Source of the DNA: Pseudomonas veronii
GTDB taxonomy: Bacteria > Pseudomonadota > Gammaproteobacteria > Pseudomonadales > Pseudomonadaceae
Direction of reading: 5' to 3'
DNA length: 64,000 nt
Assembly: GCF_001439695.1 (NCBI RefSeq)
Contig: NZ_JYLL01000005.1
Location: 310,001-374,000, forward strand
Shown here: positions 19,701-27,323 of the stretch, one piece after another
How positions within the stretch are numbered: position 1 is the first letter of the stretch
How the letters are laid out: each line of letters begins with the position of its first letter
The notes under the pieces: generated by a model
Told to the model about the DNA's origin: nothing
Databases searched by the model: none
What the model saw: the letters and a program-made list of their open reading frames with translations, nothing else
Program-made: the position numbers and the translations under genes

Positions 19701-20302
19701 AACTGAGCGCCCAGGTCCAGCGTGCGGGCGGCTTCGATGAAGGCCAGTGCGCCCAGGCTTCTGTCGTTGTCCGGCCCCACGATATAGCTGGCTTCCACCA
19801 GGCTGAAACCCGAGTCCCCGTGAATGGAGTGGGTGAAACCGTAGTTGAGACAGGCCGCTTCCCACAGCGACATGTGCTTGAGATGCTCAATGTAATGGAA
19901 GTCGTAATGGGCCCGACGATAGCGTGCGGCGGGCAGGGGCACGGTATTGAGCGGAAGGAGCGGCTGCGGCGGGTCCCAGGGGAAGCCCTGCTCCCGTTTC
20001 TCTTTGTAGCGGGTGAACAGGGTGTATTGCTCGGGATCGCGCCCGCCGATTTTTTCCCGCAGTTGCGCAAGGCCTTGAGTCTTAAAGTCGCGGGTCAGCG
20101 CTTGCTGGGCGTGTTCCAGAGCGGTCAAGGCGCTCAATGCTTCGCGTTGCAACCTGACGTAGCGGGCTTTTTCCTGTGGGTTCAAGCTGCTCATGGCTTG
20201 AATCACGTTGTTCTGAATCTGCTCAAGGGCTTGTTGCCGTGACCAGGAACTGCTGGACTGCAAGTTGCCTGATAACCCGTTGAGTCGTTGATAAGTTGAC
20301 AT
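13781..20302 (-). CDS. Giant effector-like protein with LRRs and NEL-type E3 ubiquitin ligase domain
   Basis: A 2173-aa protein starting at MSTYQRLNG (20302), with AAAGGG upstream. The N-terminal ~650 residues are a DUF6543-like helical region with a Gly/Pro-rich hydrophobic patch near 450-480 (LLTPLPGGVTGMN). The middle (about 700-1500) contains three copies of a module marked by GWP (near 722, 1234, 1419), each preceded by an IEQQIQHFI-type helix. Leucine-rich repeats span about 1685-1860 (LTRLNLEGN, LENLNLGYN, LNTLYLQENQI). The C-terminal ~300 residues look like the NEL domain of IpaH/SspH/SlrP ligases, with candidate catalytic Cys1972 in a Cys-x-Asp motif (AAGTCGDGAILLFNN). NEL enzymes are bacterial E3 ligases acting inside eukaryotic hosts after secretion; that role is inferred. 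No signal peptide and no secretion genes are nearby. It follows the OpgC-like gene by 62 bp on the same strand. Confidence 0.88.
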   Translation of the reverse strand: MSTYQRLNGLSGNLQSSSSWSRQQALEQIQNNVIQAMSSLNPQEKARYVRLQREALSALTALEHAQQALTRDFKTQGLAQLREKIGGRDPEQYTLFTRYKEKREQGFPWDPPQPLLPLNTVPLPAARYRRAHYDFHYIEHLKHMSLWEAACLNYGFTHSIHGDSGFSLVEASYIVGPDNDRSLGALAFIEAARTLDLGAQLRDKARTAMAPGGPLRPLFEASAKASLLFDVIEAYRNRATTGVTLEIYTRLNAAIEGTGAQLPFDTLNLSSGITPLISVPFVPWDSCIPVPLMLIRVASLGVLSYFPFRPGGALQYHDDAQAAEYAFRTQLTDSHAKKDLGWFSRQLPLIGLSVFRSLINKAPHLKGFSWLGAYVYDGFHLAFSTKTLDNIRFNTDIKSGRAITLVQACAYRQIQRFQSDLDTLAQTRSEKDWQALKDAAAAIAGEVLQMLLTPLPGGVTGMNRVMQLAVMGSLTYSAAQGVNELAKGEASGFASALADVTDLAVSGKLISTAGRAHRQRMHAYLEKLGNPYKITRADGSHGLWKADAQPYAHDNQRLVNGITPNALGIYVVEGHLYAKLRQGEMDVLIEVKFDDAHKRYVLTRGKDGYTPAIIFAPELQTWTFDLHNAHLLSNPELLQRMLPNGASTIPSADLEHMLRSTATTRDTLDRVWRAQPAPLNLIEGARRLQVDQVIQQIIERFPQPGQLPAHADSTVFCLLTQLNGWPTDTLLHIHDAQGTRIETYGKTEQPPPRPHAINLKRREDGSYTDLSDAGSGPEGNEHLLQLIIRQQPRDSALGKEDQPNASEDARVSSVRQQVGALASLERHALFSALFDYWGYEKAELAAAPAARRFLPVKVSPALITVTPLLKKLRDLNPPLTAANLARLLAEHPLTARQQEAFLSGGTLPVAFVETLDRQRTALRIDAVIDSLYNPRDFNADTDLWAREFAGALIRDTLKRPFVVTDVSQGETFVPSGADDLTVNLRLHPGGRYQAYDIRNDSEIPVSPAQDSFYLAIASVLHPHERQQLGMSSVTDAKGLRKTLGDNMSARRNPQGHVSLVNGSLVPYQHNLMLSPGLKPRTDGIFMIEGNEYLPLFGSLFRIVFDKTLFKWRLKHPKKIGVDTPLLEHNGQGTWRLASENPMTWDTHQLFHRLGHEDYAFTQERASQILALTDTPDHVLRQVHRATHPVPPLLADTCKRFKIEQQIQHFINALRVNPNTQEAEPALQLLVISALPGWPDNHRLQIVGTGNEVRYQYPASAGPNAETILVTEQDYRDARLLNQLTGYDTLINALLGELPSSAEERLFKLVKKIVEFAEKETNHLFNSLYQESEHRSPNVARERFKAAHADLPNNTVDSILDHATPRELKQLHEHGKVSLRLGETARLTAHEVRLNRAFEGLYLDNLINPDSDRIILHLLNTVPGWPSDLRIEVRDRHFSGSSIEAAGNPAGTRQKVLVKQHQVYHAYDSQGAPLAAPVGSGSNLLSAIIQTLTDTERSTLGITHEDDLAPLQEQIAKLALSQRVAIKSLLDLPHLQPWLQPPMGLDRSFLVYPVWNWLWPFGGNRAPDLVSRVQELYPRFDNDTARAFIRWLNLDEPAALIELDRRQAEYSFMDIELTRWSDTPRDTDNDETDPLGLHLGRRRHIANTLRRAWRRDEPPQVYIDGLFHAESLTLQLDTIDLPTAAFINGFRGFEHIEHLSIAGDSFPASGHTFLALFPGLRALQIDCQLSELPTAITQMTQLTRLNLEGNALVLTEESAARLAAMVNLENLNLGYNPLGITLDVTRMSQLSTLDLRATHTQQWPIGAADHANLNTLYLQENQISSIPERVFTHPRAIIRNRSTFLHDNPLSPQTLQRVRQYQADIGMAVGGSLPGIAHTPPAERGILPWLVHLKPFKHDSARELWNGLSSHEGARPDDVFRVLADLTKSLEYTIAGNARKKLTFRVWNLLDGLSNSTELREKVFLNTHAAGTCGDGAILLFNNMELMHRVHQTLARYDENRIDRELLGLAKQVYYLEQLDQFADDHISRLTAQGRSPDPAEITLFYRVMLREEFNLPVQADQMLYSVEGYGVVDNDVQQARQMLRGLKDSPGLVNAYKTCDFWLDYLERRFPAPFLTIKEVTRYKIGLLQKELPDKHSDEHLDRLQALIDTQTAERNRLIGQLTDAALHALPRD

Positions 20303-20364
20303 CAGCCATACCCTTTCACGATAAGTGGAAGGGCATGGAAGCACCGTCGCGAAAACGGCCGGGG

Positions 20365-21513
20365 CTATCTATTTAATGATGACGTGGGCAGTGAGCGACG
20401 CGCTTGCAACCTGCTGTCCAGGCGTTTGTTGAATTCCAGCCAGGTCGCCAGAGCACCCATCAACACCACGCCTGCCAACGCGCTGAATAGCTGCATGGCC
20501 AACGCGTCGCCGGCCAGGGCGTTGAGCATGTCCGCCAGCGGTGCGAGCAGCACGCCGAGACAGAACACCTCCAGGGAATAGCGGCCCATGCGGCAACTCT
20601 GTTGCGCCAGCCAATGGCGGGTCCAGCCGGCATGGGGCAAGAGCTTGGCGGTGACATAAGCCAGCGCCAGGAAGTGCACCAGGCGCACCGGCGACAGGTC
20701 GGTCTTGCTGATGGGGTACAGCCGTTCGCTGAGCCACGCGGGCATCAGCGCGTCATGCACCTCGGGCCAGCGCCAGGCCAGCGTGATGATCGCGGCCAGC
20801 AGCGAGTAGCCCGCCGCCGCCACAAACAGCGGCTGACGCAGCAGCGCGCGGCGCTCTGCCGGGCGTGGTTGGCGGGCATGAATCGCCGCCGCGCCGCCGA
20901 GCACAAACAGCAACTGCCAGGTGACGGGGTTGAAGTACCACACGCCATCGGCAATCGCCCGCAGGTTCCAGCCCATCCACGGCGCCAGCAGGTACACGCT
21001 CAACGACACGGCCACCACCGCCCAGGTCTGGCGCAGCAGCAACGGCAGCACCAGCGGCAACCCGCCGAGCAGCACGATGTACAGCGGCAGCGGGTCCATC
21101 AGGTTGGGCTTGAAGCGCAACAGCAATTCATCGGTGAGCGCCTGCTGCGGGTGGGTGACGAAGTGCGTCAGGCCCATCTCTTCGACCAGGTCGCGGGTTT
21201 CCACATGGCTGTTGGCGAAGAACACGATGCCCATCAGCATCGCCAGCAAAAAGATATGCACCACATACAGCACCCAGGCGCGCCGCAGGATTTTCAGCGA
21301 GGCGATCCAGTAGCCGTCGCGTTGCAGGACGTTGCCGTAGGCCAAAACGGCGGCGTAACCGGCGAGGAACACAAACACCTCTGCCGCATCGCTGAAACCG
21401 ATGTTGCGCAGGGTGATCTGGCCGAGGGGGTTGTGGGGGACGTGATCCCAGAAAATGAAGATCAACGCCAGACCCCGAAAAAAATCGATGCGCGGGTCGC
21501 GTCCGTTCAGCAT
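20365..21513 (-). CDS. OpgC-family membrane acyltransferase-like protein
   Basis: A 382-aa polytopic membrane protein that begins MLNGRDPRIDFFRGLALIF, the typical opening of OpgC proteins (RDxRIDFFRGLAL). About ten membrane segments follow, with conserved FSDAAEVFVFLAGYAA near residues 45-60. OpgC in other bacteria adds succinyl groups to periplasmic glucans (OPGs); the exact substrate here is not known. The start at 21513 was chosen by family homology; the frame extends to 21648, but that segment is Cys/Arg-rich and non-conserved. The ribosome-binding site is weak (AAGAG). It is divergent from gtrA (222-bp gap) and lies just upstream of the LRR-NEL gene. An acyltransferase 3-like role in surface polysaccharide modification, fitting the neighbouring gtr genes, is an alternative. 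Confidence 0.85.
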   Translation of the reverse strand: MLNGRDPRIDFFRGLALIFIFWDHVPHNPLGQITLRNIGFSDAAEVFVFLAGYAAVLAYGNVLQRDGYWIASLKILRRAWVLYVVHIFLLAMLMGIVFFANSHVETRDLVEEMGLTHFVTHPQQALTDELLLRFKPNLMDPLPLYIVLLGGLPLVLPLLLRQTWAVVAVSLSVYLLAPWMGWNLRAIADGVWYFNPVTWQLLFVLGGAAAIHARQPRPAERRALLRQPLFVAAAGYSLLAAIITLAWRWPEVHDALMPAWLSERLYPISKTDLSPVRLVHFLALAYVTAKLLPHAGWTRHWLAQQSCRMGRYSLEVFCLGVLLAPLADMLNALAGDALAMQLFSALAGVVLMGALATWLEFNKRLDSRLQARRSLPTSSLNR

Positions 21514-21735
21514 GGCAGCGGGCTCTTGTACGAAAGGTTTAGTAATGACTGGCGCGCGCGGCTGTTGTCTTACGCCGCACGTCGAGCGGGCGCAGGTTGG
21601 CGGTATTTGTAAGCGATTGCAAAGGCTGGGTATTACTGAATGTCTCAATGGCGCGGGGGGCTACCTGTTAATTCTGACAGTAGACGGACCGCAGGCGCCG
21701 TGGCTTGCTAGAGCAAGGCCTGACGGGGCAACGGT

Positions 21736-22110
21736 ATGACCAGATTGTGGAAGGGATTCTCCAGCTACACAGTGATTGGCATCGCCAATACGCTGATCCA
21801 TTGGCAGCTGTTTTTCGTGTTCCGGGCCGCATTGGAGCTCAGCCAGGCGGTGAGTAATGTCCTCGCGTTTTGCGTGGCAGCGTCCTTTTCGTTTTATGTC
21901 AACGCGATCTACACCTTTGCCATGCCCCCTTCGCTGCCGCGTTACGCGCTGTTCATGGCCTGCATGGGCGGTGTGAGCCTGGGCGTGGGGTGGCTGGCGG
22001 ATCGTTGGCAGGTGCCGGGGATTCTCACCGTGGCGGTGTTTTCGCTGATCAGCCTGGTGTGCGGGTTTTTGCTGTCCCGGTGGGTGGTGTTTCGCGAGCG
22101 TGGGCAATGA
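21736..22110 (+). CDS. gtrA: GtrA-family membrane protein (lipid-linked sugar translocation)
   Basis: A 124-aa protein with four predicted membrane helices and the GtrA signature ([16 protein letters not shown] at the start, then [18 protein letters not shown] and a terminal FLLSRWVVF). GtrA is thought to flip undecaprenyl-phosphate-glucose to the periplasmic face for O-antigen glucosylation. It overlaps gtrB by ATGA at 22107-22110, so translation is coupled. Base composition is like the chromosome, unlike the third gene of the cassette. Confidence 0.9.
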   Translation: MTRLWKGFSSYTVIGIANTLIHWQLFFVFRAALELSQAVSNVLAFCVAASFSFYVNAIYTFAMPPSLPRYALFMACMGGVSLGVGWLADRWQVPGILTVAVFSLISLVCGFLLSRWVVFRERGQ

Positions 22111-23081
22111 GGGTCTCGCTGGTGGTGCCTGTGTATAACGAGGAGCAGGCGCTGGGCGTGTTTTACCGCAGCGTGCGGCAAGAGGCCTCGTTGCACGAGC
22201 AGACGCTTGAGATCGTGTTTATCAACGACGGCAGTTCCGACCGCACCGCCGAGCATGCCCGGGCTATCGCCTTGGCCGATAGCGGCGTGGTGCTGATCAA
22301 CTTCTCGCGTAACTTCGGCAAAGAAGCCGCGCTGTTCGCCGGGCTCGAATATGCCACCGGAGATGCGGTGATCCCGATGGACGTGGACCTGCAAGACCCG
22401 GTCGAGGTCATCCCGCACCTGTTGGCCGAATGGCAAAAAGGCGCCGACGTGGTATTGGCCAAACGCAGGGATCGCTCCAGCGACGGCTACCTCAAACGCC
22501 GCAGTGCGTCGCTGTTCTATCACCTGCTCAATCGTATTTCCTACACACACATTGAAGAAAACGTCGGCGACTTCCGGTTGATGGACCGCAAGGTGGTGGA
22601 CGTGATCAAGGCCTTGCCCGAGCAGCAACTGTTCATGAAAGGCGTGTTGTCCTGGGCCGGCTTCAACGTCGCGATTGTCGAGTACGACCGCGCGCCCCGT
22701 GCTGTCGGCCAGAGCAAGTTCAACGCCTGGAAACTGTGGAACCTGGCACTGGATGGAGTCACCTCGTTCAGCACCTTGCCGCTGCGGTTGTGGAGCTATA
22801 TCGGCGGCGGTATTTCGCTGCTGGCGCTGGTGTACGCCGGGTATCTGGTGGTGGACAAAGTGTTGTTTGGCAATGCGGTGCCGGGGTATCCGTCGTTGAT
22901 GACGGCGATCTTGTTTTTGGGTGGGGTGCAACTGATCGGGATCGGGATATTGGGCGAGTATGTGGGGCGGATTTATATGGAGGCCAAGCATCGGCCGAGG
23001 TATGTGGTGAAGGATGTGTTGAATAGTTCAGGTAAATGTCAATTTCAAAGGCCGGATAATGAATCGGAGATGAGTAAGTGA
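22107..23081 (+). CDS. gtrB: GtrB-like polyprenyl-phosphate glycosyltransferase
   Basis: A 324-aa family 2 glycosyltransferase starting [14 protein letters not shown]. The nucleotide-sugar part has DGSSD at 41-45 and the metal-binding Asp92-Val-Asp94 in MDVDLQDP. Two C-terminal membrane helices (about 230-300) end in the typical [20 protein letters not shown]. It transfers a hexose (commonly glucose) from UDP-sugar to undecaprenyl phosphate at the cytoplasmic face, making the donor flipped by GtrA. The frame is open upstream to 21870, but the start at 22107 overlaps the gtrA stop and matches the family. It overlaps the next gene by GTGA (23078-23081). Confidence 0.92.
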   Translation: MRVSLVVPVYNEEQALGVFYRSVRQEASLHEQTLEIVFINDGSSDRTAEHARAIALADSGVVLINFSRNFGKEAALFAGLEYATGDAVIPMDVDLQDPVEVIPHLLAEWQKGADVVLAKRRDRSSDGYLKRRSASLFYHLLNRISYTHIEENVGDFRLMDRKVVDVIKALPEQQLFMKGVLSWAGFNVAIVEYDRAPRAVGQSKFNAWKLWNLALDGVTSFSTLPLRLWSYIGGGISLLALVYAGYLVVDKVLFGNAVPGYPSLMTAILFLGGVQLIGIGILGEYVGRIYMEAKHRPRYVVKDVLNSSGKCQFQRPDNESEMSK

Positions 23082-24649
23082 ACCTAAAAAATACGTTGGC
23101 TTCAATTGGGTTTACGCGTGATTTGCCTTTTTTTTTAATGATTGTCGGGCTTGCTGTAGCACTCCGATTCTATAACTTAACGGGTGCGTCTATCTGGTCT
23201 GATGAGGCATTTAGTCTGTTGTTTGTCACGTATTCGTACTCTGATATATGGGTGTTGAGCACTGTGGATGTTCACCCGCCTCTTTATTATTTTATACTGC
23301 GGGCCGTGATGCAGGGGGCGGGCAGCGATAGCTTAATCTGGATGAGGGGGTTCAGTGCAGTCGTAGGCGTCCTGAATGTAATTTTGGGTATGGTATTAGC
23401 CAGGCTGATCTCTACGCGCCGGGCATCCTTGATAGCCGGGTTATTTCTTGCCTTGTTGCCTATTGCAGTGCGCTATAGCCAGGATGTACGCATGTATGCG
23501 CTGATGGGGTTGTTACTAACGGCTGCCACAATCGCACTGGTGTGTTGGGTCAGGGATTCTGCCAGAACTGGCTACTTGGTGATCTATGTGTTACTGATGG
23601 GGGCTGGGTTTTATACTCATTATTTTGCAGTGTTTTGTGCGCTTTCACACTGGCTGTACATTGTGTTTCTGCAGTTTCGCAAGCCTGGAGTGAATAGCTA
23701 TATATCAGCTCCGGCTTGGTGGTTGGCAAATATTGCGATCGCTCTGCTATTTGCCCCCTGGTTACCGAGCTTTATTAATCAGACTCATAACACTTGGGCG
23801 ATAGGGTGGATTTCAGAGGTAACGTGGTACAGCTTGCCTTCCGCAATATGGCGATTTCTTATATTAGAGGATGCTAAGGATTATCAGAGCGTGGTTTATT
23901 GGATGTTGCCCGTGGTGTGTTGGATAAGTGGTTTGGCAGTTCTTTTCAATGACAAAAGCAAATGGTCTTCTCAGGTATTAATTGCTGTGTGTTTTTTTGT
24001 TCCTGTGCTAGGGGGTTTTCTCATCTCTTTGGTAAAACCTTTGTTTGTAGAGCGATATTTGTTTTTTTCGGCAGTAATGCTTGCTGTTGTTATGGCTGTG
24101 GCCGTTGATAAAATTAAAAATGCGGTGTTGTTTGTAGTCTCGGCTATGGTATTTTTAAGTGTTGAAATTTTTGGATTGATGAATTTTTATTGGGGTGAAA
24201 CCACAATGAATAATCCAAGTAGGGTTCAGGTTGATAAAATGAATGAGCTGATGCTTGAGTATGAGCAAGGGCGTAGGCCGGGCGATGCAATAATTGTATA
24301 TGACCCCTATATATTTTACGCTGCAATTTATTACGATAAAGGCAGAAGCAGGGTTTTATTATATACGCCGCCTACTTCGGATGGGCGATCAGGCCGACCC
24401 AATGGCAAAGGTTTTTCTATGCCGATGGATAAATATCCAGAGAGCACTTATGTCGATAGCTTTGAAGGGCTTATCCCGCCAACTCGTCGCGTATGGTGGA
24501 TCGCAAATTTTGAGCAGGCGCAGCGGTCCGCCATTCGATTTCCCCATAACTGGCGCTCTGTACATCAAGAGCGTAAAGGTGATCAGATTCTTGAACTTTA
24601 TGTTATATGCGAAGCGAATCCGATAACTGATGTTGAGGTATGCGAGTAA
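23078..24649 (+). CDS. Membrane glycosyltransferase (GT39/ArnT-like), AT-rich third gene of gtr cassette
   Basis: A 523-aa polytopic protein with about ten membrane helices. Family marks are IWSDEAFS near residues 39-46 (Asp42-Glu43, the usual catalytic acidic pair of GT-C enzymes) and DVHPPLYYF at 64-72. In gtr clusters the third gene (gtrC-type) is variable and moves the sugar from undecaprenyl phosphate to the O-antigen in the periplasm, fixing the serotype; I infer that role here. The start is GTG with GGAG upstream, overlapping the gtrB stop. The DNA is strongly AT-rich, with T and A runs and rare-type codons (ATA, TTA) uncommon in its neighbours, which points to recent acquisition. A hairpin with a T-run follows the stop. 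Confidence 0.85.
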   Translation: MNLKNTLASIGFTRDLPFFLMIVGLAVALRFYNLTGASIWSDEAFSLLFVTYSYSDIWVLSTVDVHPPLYYFILRAVMQGAGSDSLIWMRGFSAVVGVLNVILGMVLARLISTRRASLIAGLFLALLPIAVRYSQDVRMYALMGLLLTAATIALVCWVRDSARTGYLVIYVLLMGAGFYTHYFAVFCALSHWLYIVFLQFRKPGVNSYISAPAWWLANIAIALLFAPWLPSFINQTHNTWAIGWISEVTWYSLPSAIWRFLILEDAKDYQSVVYWMLPVVCWISGLAVLFNDKSKWSSQVLIAVCFFVPVLGGFLISLVKPLFVERYLFFSAVMLAVVMAVAVDKIKNAVLFVVSAMVFLSVEIFGLMNFYWGETTMNNPSRVQVDKMNELMLEYEQGRRPGDAIIVYDPYIFYAAIYYDKGRSRVLLYTPPTSDGRSGRPNGKGFSMPMDKYPESTYVDSFEGLIPPTRRVWWIANFEQAQRSAIRFPHNWRSVHQERKGDQILELYVICEANPITDVEVCE

Positions 24650-24689
24650 GCCGCTGATGATGAATGTCGGCGGCTGCCCCTGTCTTTTT
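24649..24689 (+). terminator. Probable terminator of the gtr cassette
   Basis: AGCCGCTGA (24649-24657) pairs with TCGGCGGCT (24667-24675), with one G-T pair. A short T-run lies at 24685-24689, 9 nt after the stem. It sits just after the stop of the third gtr gene. Confidence 0.5.
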
Positions 24690-24727
24690 CCTGTAGGTGT
24701 TCGTATGGGGAGGAGGCAGGATTGTGC

Positions 24728-26347
24728 TCAAGCCACTTTTACTTCACTGGGCTCAAAACTATCCGCCCGCGCCATCTGCCACATGCGCGAATAAAACTCG
24801 CCGTTCACTTCCCCGGTCAGCAATTCCCCAGGCTTGAGGAACACATGCAGCTGTGAGAACAGCTTGATCTCGGTCGCCGACATGCGTCGCACCAAATGCT
24901 TGGCCGACAATTGCGACGGGTGTTCCAGGCCCGCTGCCGCGAGCATTTCGGCCAGGGCCTTGAGGGTGTTGCGGTGGAAGTTGAACACGCGCTGGGCCTT
25001 GTCCGGCACGACCAGGGCGCGTTGGCGCAGTGGGTCCTGGGTGGCGACGCCGGTCGGGCATTTGTTGGTGTGACAGCTTTGCGACTGGATGCAGCCGATG
25101 GCGAACATGAAGCCGCGCGCCGAGTTGGCCCAGTCGGCGCCGATGGCCAGGACGCTGGCGATGTCGAAGGCGCTGACGATCTTGCCGCTGGCGCCGAGTT
25201 TGATCTTGTCGCGCAGGTTCAAGCCCACCAGGGTGTTATGGACGAACAGCAGGCCGTCGCGCAGCGGCACGCCGATGTGGTCGGTGAACTCCACGGGCGC
25301 GGCGCCAGTGCCGCCCTCCTTGCCGTCGACCACGATAAAGTCGGGGAGGATGCCGGTTTCGAGCATGGCCTTGGCGATACCCATGAACTCCCACGGATGA
25401 CCGAGGCAGAACTTGAAGCCCACCGGCTTGCCGCCGGACAACTCACGCAATTGGGCGATGAAGTGCATCAACTCGATAGGCGTGGAAAACGCGCTGTGGC
25501 GCGACGGCGAGACGCAATCTTCGCCCATCAGGATGCCGCGTGTCTCGGCGATTTCCTGGGTGACTTTGTGCTTGGGCAGAATCCCGCCATGGCCAGGCTT
25601 GGCGCCCTGGCTCATCTTGATTTCAATCATGCGTACTTGCGGGTTCTGGGCCTGCACCGCGAAGCGTTCCGGGTCGAAATGGCCGTCGCGGGTACGGCAG
25701 CCGAAGTAGCCGCTGCCCAGTTCCCAGGTCAGGTCGCCGCCGTTTTCGCGGTGGTAGGGGCTGATGCTGCCTTCGCCGGTGTCGTGGGCGAAGTTACCCA
25801 GCTTGGCGCCCTGGTTGAGCGCGCGGATCGCGTTGGCGCTCAGAGAGCCGAAGCTCATGGCCGAGATATTGAATACCGAGGCCGAGTACGGCCGCTTGCA
25901 TTGCGGGCCGCCGACCATCACGCGAAACGAGCTCGGGTCAGTCAACGGCGCGGGGCGCATGGAGTGGCTGATGAACTCGAAGCCCGACTGGTACACGTCG
26001 ATCAAGGTACCGAAGGGTTTGTCGGCGGTTTCGTTCTTGGCGCGCGAGTAGACCAATGAGCGTTGCGCCCGGGAAAAGGGCAGGGCGTCGCTGTCGGACT
26101 CCAGCAGGTACTGGCGGATCTCCGGGCGAATGCCCTCGACCAGGTAACGGATATTGCCCAGGATCGGGTAGTTGCGGCGTATCGCGTGGCGGCTTTGCAG
26201 CAGGTCGAAGAGGCCGAGCAGGCTGAGGACGCCGGTGACCAGGGTAATGGGCCATAACCATTCATGTTCGACAAAGGGCAGGCTGGCGAGGGTAAACATC
26301 ACGCATACGGCAAACACCGCGTAGCGGCTTAGCAAGGACAGGCTCAT
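24728..26347 (-). CDS. FMN-binding glutamate synthase family protein (membrane-anchored GltB-like)
   Basis: A 539-aa protein with two N-terminal membrane helices (about residues 5-50) followed by the FMN/central domain of the glutamate synthase large subunit (TIM barrel). Family marks include FNISAMSFGSLSANAIRAL, GEGSISPYH, KMSQGAKPGHGG and VVDGKEGGTGAAP. The iron-sulfur cysteines are at 419, 425 and 430 (GCIQSQSCHTNKCPTGVATQ). It lacks the amidotransferase domain of GltB, so it is not a full glutamate synthase; members are stand-alone oxidoreductases of unclear substrate. The start at 26347 has AAGG 9 nt upstream; the frame extends to 26416 without support. It is transcribed alone, leftward, towards the gtr cassette. 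Confidence 0.88.
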   Translation of the reverse strand: MSLSLLSRYAVFAVCVMFTLASLPFVEHEWLWPITLVTGVLSLLGLFDLLQSRHAIRRNYPILGNIRYLVEGIRPEIRQYLLESDSDALPFSRAQRSLVYSRAKNETADKPFGTLIDVYQSGFEFISHSMRPAPLTDPSSFRVMVGGPQCKRPYSASVFNISAMSFGSLSANAIRALNQGAKLGNFAHDTGEGSISPYHRENGGDLTWELGSGYFGCRTRDGHFDPERFAVQAQNPQVRMIEIKMSQGAKPGHGGILPKHKVTQEIAETRGILMGEDCVSPSRHSAFSTPIELMHFIAQLRELSGGKPVGFKFCLGHPWEFMGIAKAMLETGILPDFIVVDGKEGGTGAAPVEFTDHIGVPLRDGLLFVHNTLVGLNLRDKIKLGASGKIVSAFDIASVLAIGADWANSARGFMFAIGCIQSQSCHTNKCPTGVATQDPLRQRALVVPDKAQRVFNFHRNTLKALAEMLAAAGLEHPSQLSAKHLVRRMSATEIKLFSQLHVFLKPGELLTGEVNGEFYSRMWQMARADSFEPSEVKVA

Positions 26348-26429
26348 ACGGTTACCTTGGGATCGGACTCTTCTGGTCGGTGCGGCATTCTGCGCCAGTA
26401 AGGAAACCCTGAACAACCTGTAGGTGCAT

Positions 26430-26536
26430 TCGCTTGGGTCGCATAGACACGGCGGACTGGCCCGATATAGACAGTTGGCGTGAGGCGTTCCGGCCTTACC
26501 TCTAAGGCCGTTCCAGTGTCTGGAGCGGCTTTTTTT
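26430..26536 (+). ncRNA. Putative intergenic small RNA ending in a Rho-independent terminator
   Basis: A stable hairpin GGCCTTA-CCTC-TAAGGCC (26492-26509) is followed by a terminator stem, GCCGTTCCAG (26507-26516) with CTGGAGCGGC (26520-26529) and loop TGT, then seven T residues (26530-26536). The two stems share a few bases, so they may be alternatives. No gene ends upstream on this strand, because the glutamate-synthase-like gene runs the other way, so the terminator needs its own transcript. TATAGA at 26466-26471 could be its -10, giving about 65 nt; a longer RNA is possible and the 5' end is uncertain. It could belong to a known Pseudomonas sRNA family such as P16/RgsA, but that is from memory and unverified. 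Confidence 0.5.
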
Positions 26537-26620
26537 GACGGCGGCACTGACCGCTCGTCGCCCTCCCTCAGCGCCTATTCAACTGTCGGTTGAATATATC
26601 GACAATCCATGTAGAGTTGC

Positions 26621-26640
26621 TCGTTAACGAATAACGTTAA
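26621..26640. promoter_or_regulatory. Palindromic operator in front of higBA
   Basis: TCGTTAACGA (26621-26630) is a perfect palindrome, and TTAACG-N5-CGTTAA (26624-26640) is a second overlapping inverted repeat. They end 10 nt before the higB ATG, where a HigA-type antitoxin normally binds to repress its own operon. A weak promoter (TTGAAT 26590, TAGAGT 26612, spacing 16) lies just upstream. Confidence 0.5.
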
Positions 26641-26650
26641 GCATTAAGCG

Positions 26651-26929
26651 ATGATCAGAAGCTTTAAATGCGCCGAAACCCAAAAACTGTTTGAACCCGG
26701 TCGAACCCGACGTTGGTCCGCTGTCGTTTCCGTGGTGGAACGAAAGCTGAGCATGCTGGATGCGGCGGTTGAACTCGCTGACTTGCGCTCACCGCCCGGG
26801 AATAGGCTGGAACCGTTATACGGTGACAGAGAGGGGCAACACAGTATCCGAATCAATGGTCAATTCCGGGTCTGTTTCATTTGGGGGCCTCACGGCCCTG
26901 AAAATGTTGAAATTGTGGATTACCACTGA
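26651..26929 (+). CDS. higB: HigB-type toxin (RelE-like mRNA interferase)
   Basis: A 92-aa basic protein of the HigB/RelE family. HigB toxins cleave mRNA on the ribosome. Family features are the N-terminal MIRSFKCAETQKLFE, the central LRSPPGNRLEPLYGDREGQHSIRIN and the C-terminal FRVCFIWGPHGPENVEIVDYH with conserved residues of the RelE fold. The toxin gene precedes the antitoxin gene, the order typical of higBA and unlike relBE. The start ATG has no clear Shine-Dalgarno sequence. The antitoxin follows after a gap of a few bases. Confidence 0.92.
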   Translation: MIRSFKCAETQKLFEPGRTRRWSAVVSVVERKLSMLDAAVELADLRSPPGNRLEPLYGDREGQHSIRINGQFRVCFIWGPHGPENVEIVDYH

Positions 26930-26937
26930 GGTGAATG

Positions 26938-27243
26938 ATGTTTAAGAATGGCATGCGACCTGTACATCCTGGGGAAATACTCAAGGAAGAGTACCTGGAA
27001 CCGCTGGGCCTGACCGCAGCCGCTCTCGCAAGGGCGCTGCATGTTTCCGCCCCTACGGTGAATGACATTGTATTGATGCGTCGGAGCATCAGTGCGGACG
27101 TTGCATTACGCCTGGCAGTCGCGTTGGAGACATCTGCACAGTTCTGGCTGAACCTGCAGACCGCCTATGATCTGCGCACTGCGGAAATTGCCAAAGGCGC
27201 CCAGATTTACAAAGAAGTCGAGAGAGTTGCGCATTGCGCATGA
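26938..27243 (+). CDS. higA: HigA-type antitoxin (XRE helix-turn-helix)
   Basis: A 101-aa HigA antitoxin beginning MFKNGMRPVHPGEILKEEYL, the typical VapI/HigA opening. A helix-turn-helix follows (LTAAALARALHVSAPTVNDIV, about residues 24-45, with the recognition helix near SAPTVND). It binds HigB to neutralise it and represses the operon through the palindromes upstream of higB. I prefer the second of two adjacent ATGs (26938 over 26935) because GAGG at 26928-26931 is then 6 nt away. The C-terminus ends near a convergent REC-histidine kinase gene. Confidence 0.9.
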   Translation: MFKNGMRPVHPGEILKEEYLEPLGLTAAALARALHVSAPTVNDIVLMRRSISADVALRLAVALETSAQFWLNLQTAYDLRTAEIAKGAQIYKEVERVAHCA

Positions 27244-27323
27244 GCTCGTATCGGGTCCTATTCGAACTCGATGGAAAGTTCGGGCGTTGATCCAACCGTT
27301 GCGTGATGCTTTTTCGAACGGGC

